From Hydractinia symbiolongicarpus (lineage: Eukaryota > Cnidaria > Hydrozoa > Anthoathecata > Hydractiniidae), in assembly GCF_029227915.1 (NCBI RefSeq), contig NC_079877.1:35863851-35927850 (forward strand): a DNA stretch of 64,000 nucleotides, read 5' to 3'. The notes beneath the pieces were generated by a model, which did no database searches, was not told where the DNA came from, and saw only the letters and a list, made by a program, of their open reading frames with translations. Numbering within the stretch: the first letter of the stretch is position 1; the number at the start of each line of letters is the position of its first letter. The translations under genes and the position numbers were made by a program. This document shows, piece by piece, positions 63,203 through 64,000 of the stretch.

Positions 63203-64000
63203 GATTTACGGGAAATCGCGGGTTTTCGTTTGCCGGCGATTAAGCCACTTTCACTAAGCGTCTCATCAAAAATGAAAACATTTCTGAAAACTACAAGTCT
63301 CATGCGTTTTAGTGGTAAAAATATAATATAAAAAATCGTTCGGGAAATGAGTTTACTCCCTGGGTACTTTCTTTGTATACTTTTGACTATACGGGCCGAG
63401 TCCGGGGTTTACGGGAAATCGCACGTTTTTGTTTGCCGGCGATTAAACTTCTTTTATTCAGCGTCTCATCAAAAATGAAAACATTTTTAAAAACTACAAG
63501 TCTCATGCGTTTTAGTGGTAAAAAGATAATTTAAAAAATCGTTTTGGAAATGGGTTTACTCACAGGGTACTTTCTTTGTATACATTTGACTATACGGGAG
63601 AAGCCCGGGATTTAGGGAAATCGTGGTATTGCGTTTGCCGGCGATTAAACCTCTTTCATTAAGCGTCTCATTAAAAATAAAAACATTTTTAAAAACTACA
63701 AGTCTCATTCGTTCTAGTGGTGCAGAAATAATTTGTAAAATCGTTCGGGAAATCAGTTTACTCCCTGGGTACTTTCTTTATATACATTCAACTATACGGG
63801 CCAAGCCCGGGATTTACGGGAAATCGCGGGTTTTCGTTTGCCGGCGATTAAACTTCTTTTATTCAGCGTCTCATCAAAAATGAAAACACTTTTGAAAACT
63901 ACAAGTCTCACGCGTTTTAGTGGTGAAAAAATAATTTAAAAAATCGTTCTGGAAATGAGTTTACTCACAGGGTACTTTCTTTGCATACATTCGACTAAAC

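Larger units (their letters stand above)
1..64000. repeat. Satellite DNA array, about 203-bp monomer, head to tail throughout
   Basis: Every line of the window is a version of the same unit of about 203 bp; for example, the copies at 5,462 and 5,665 are exactly 203 bp apart. About 315 monomers run in one orientation with no inversion, gap or foreign insertion that I can find. A hand-built consensus has 79 G+C in 203 bp (about 39%), with a GC/CpG-rich core of about 65 bp and AT-rich flanks carrying several A-tracts. The same two or more monomer haplotypes recur and are assembled into higher-order units of 2, 3, 4, 5, 6 and 8 monomers. Both ends of the window lie inside the array. Known biology: multi-kilobase HOR satellites are usually centromeric or heterochromatic in eukaryotes. 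That this one is centromeric is inference only. I do not recognise the family. Confidence 0.97.
57950..64000. repeat. 5-monomer HOR (about 1,013 bp) with 4-monomer variants
   Basis: The type III TCGTGGTATTGCG point falls at about 58,017, 58,826, 59,838, 60,794, 61,797, 62,810 and 63,621, giving spacings of about 809, 1,012, 956, 1,003, 1,013 and 811 bp. A unit is typically type III (GTAAACATTTGAC), type IV (GCAGAAATAATTTGTAAAATCG), type II hybrid (TTTGCATACATTCG), a variable monomer, then AATATAATAT with TACTGACAGGG and GCGGTTTTCG. The 956- and 1,003-bp spacings come from deletions near 60,211 and 61,630. The variable slot holds different monomers: CCGATTCCGGG types in earlier units, and TTTCCTTGTATACATTTAAC with TTTGCCCGCG at about 61,340 and 62,350. 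The array continues past the window end. Confidence 0.9.

Noticed and set aside
1-64000. CRISPR array (regular short repeats)
   Set aside because: The period of about 203 bp is entirely repeat sequence, with no short repeats separated by unrelated spacers and no cas genes.
1-64000. Viral or bacterial sequence
   Set aside because: There are no long open frames, operons, rRNA or other prokaryotic or viral features. A megasatellite of this kind indicates eukaryotic heterochromatin.

Overview
The whole 64 kb window is one uninterrupted tandem satellite array. I see no stretch of unique sequence, no transposable element, no RNA gene and no believable protein gene. The basic unit is a monomer of about 203 bp (exactly 203 where adjacent copies can be aligned by eye, with 202 and 204 bp variants), so the window holds about 315 head-to-tail monomers, all in the same orientation. 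Both window ends fall inside the array. A long, pure satellite with layered higher-order repeats (HORs) is typical of eukaryotic centromeric, pericentromeric or other heterochromatic DNA. I do not recognise the monomer family, and the sequence does not identify the species.

The monomer is bipartite. A GC- and CpG-rich core of about 65 bp (…TACGGGCC…CCGGG…ACGGGAAATCGCGGG…TTTGCCGGCG…) sits in an AT-rich, A-tract-containing remainder (…CATCAAAAATGAAAACATT…, …AAATAATTTAAAAAATCG…). At least two old monomer haplotypes differ at linked sites. Type I has TTCGGGAAATGAG, CTCCCTGGG, CTTTTGAC, CGAGTCC and ACTTCTTTTATTCAG. Type II has TTTTGGAAATGAG, CTCACAGGG, CATTCGAC, CAAGCCC and ACCACTTTCATTAAG. Derived types are III (GTAAACATT, GGGAGAAGCC, TTTAGGG), IV (GCAGAAATAATTTG, GAAATCAG, CATTCAAC) and V (CTTCCTGGG, GACTTTACAGG, usually GCGAATAAAC in the left half).

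Layout, left to right: 1-3.2 kb, two copies of an 8-monomer (1,622 bp) HOR; 3.1-5.0 kb, a 5-monomer (1,014 bp) tandem duplication; 1.3-17.2 kb, one very large tandem duplication (unit 8,721 bp, 43 monomers) whose second copy lacks 5 and 3 monomers; 17.2-23.3 kb, 4-monomer (about 811 bp) HORs; 17.1-25.5 and 27.2-34.0 kb, two copies of a second large segment, separated by dimeric (406 bp) repeats at 25.7-26.7 kb; 34.5-39.1 kb, two successive 6-monomer (1,214-1,216 bp) tandem duplications; 39.1-43 kb, a 3-monomer and another 6-monomer duplication; 44-49.6 kb, a nested X-Y-X-X-Y arrangement; 49.6-55.3 kb, a return of the 43.5 kb block followed by a 2-monomer and a 6-monomer HOR (1,215 bp); 55.3-58 kb, mixed monomers; 58-64 kb, a 5-monomer (about 1,013 bp) HOR with 4-monomer variants.

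There is no gene network to describe. The biology here is repeat turnover by unequal exchange and amplification, and possibly a chromosomal (centromere or heterochromatin) role that sequence alone cannot show. All block boundaries were found by eye from shared variants and may be off by tens of bases, because neighbouring monomers are so similar.
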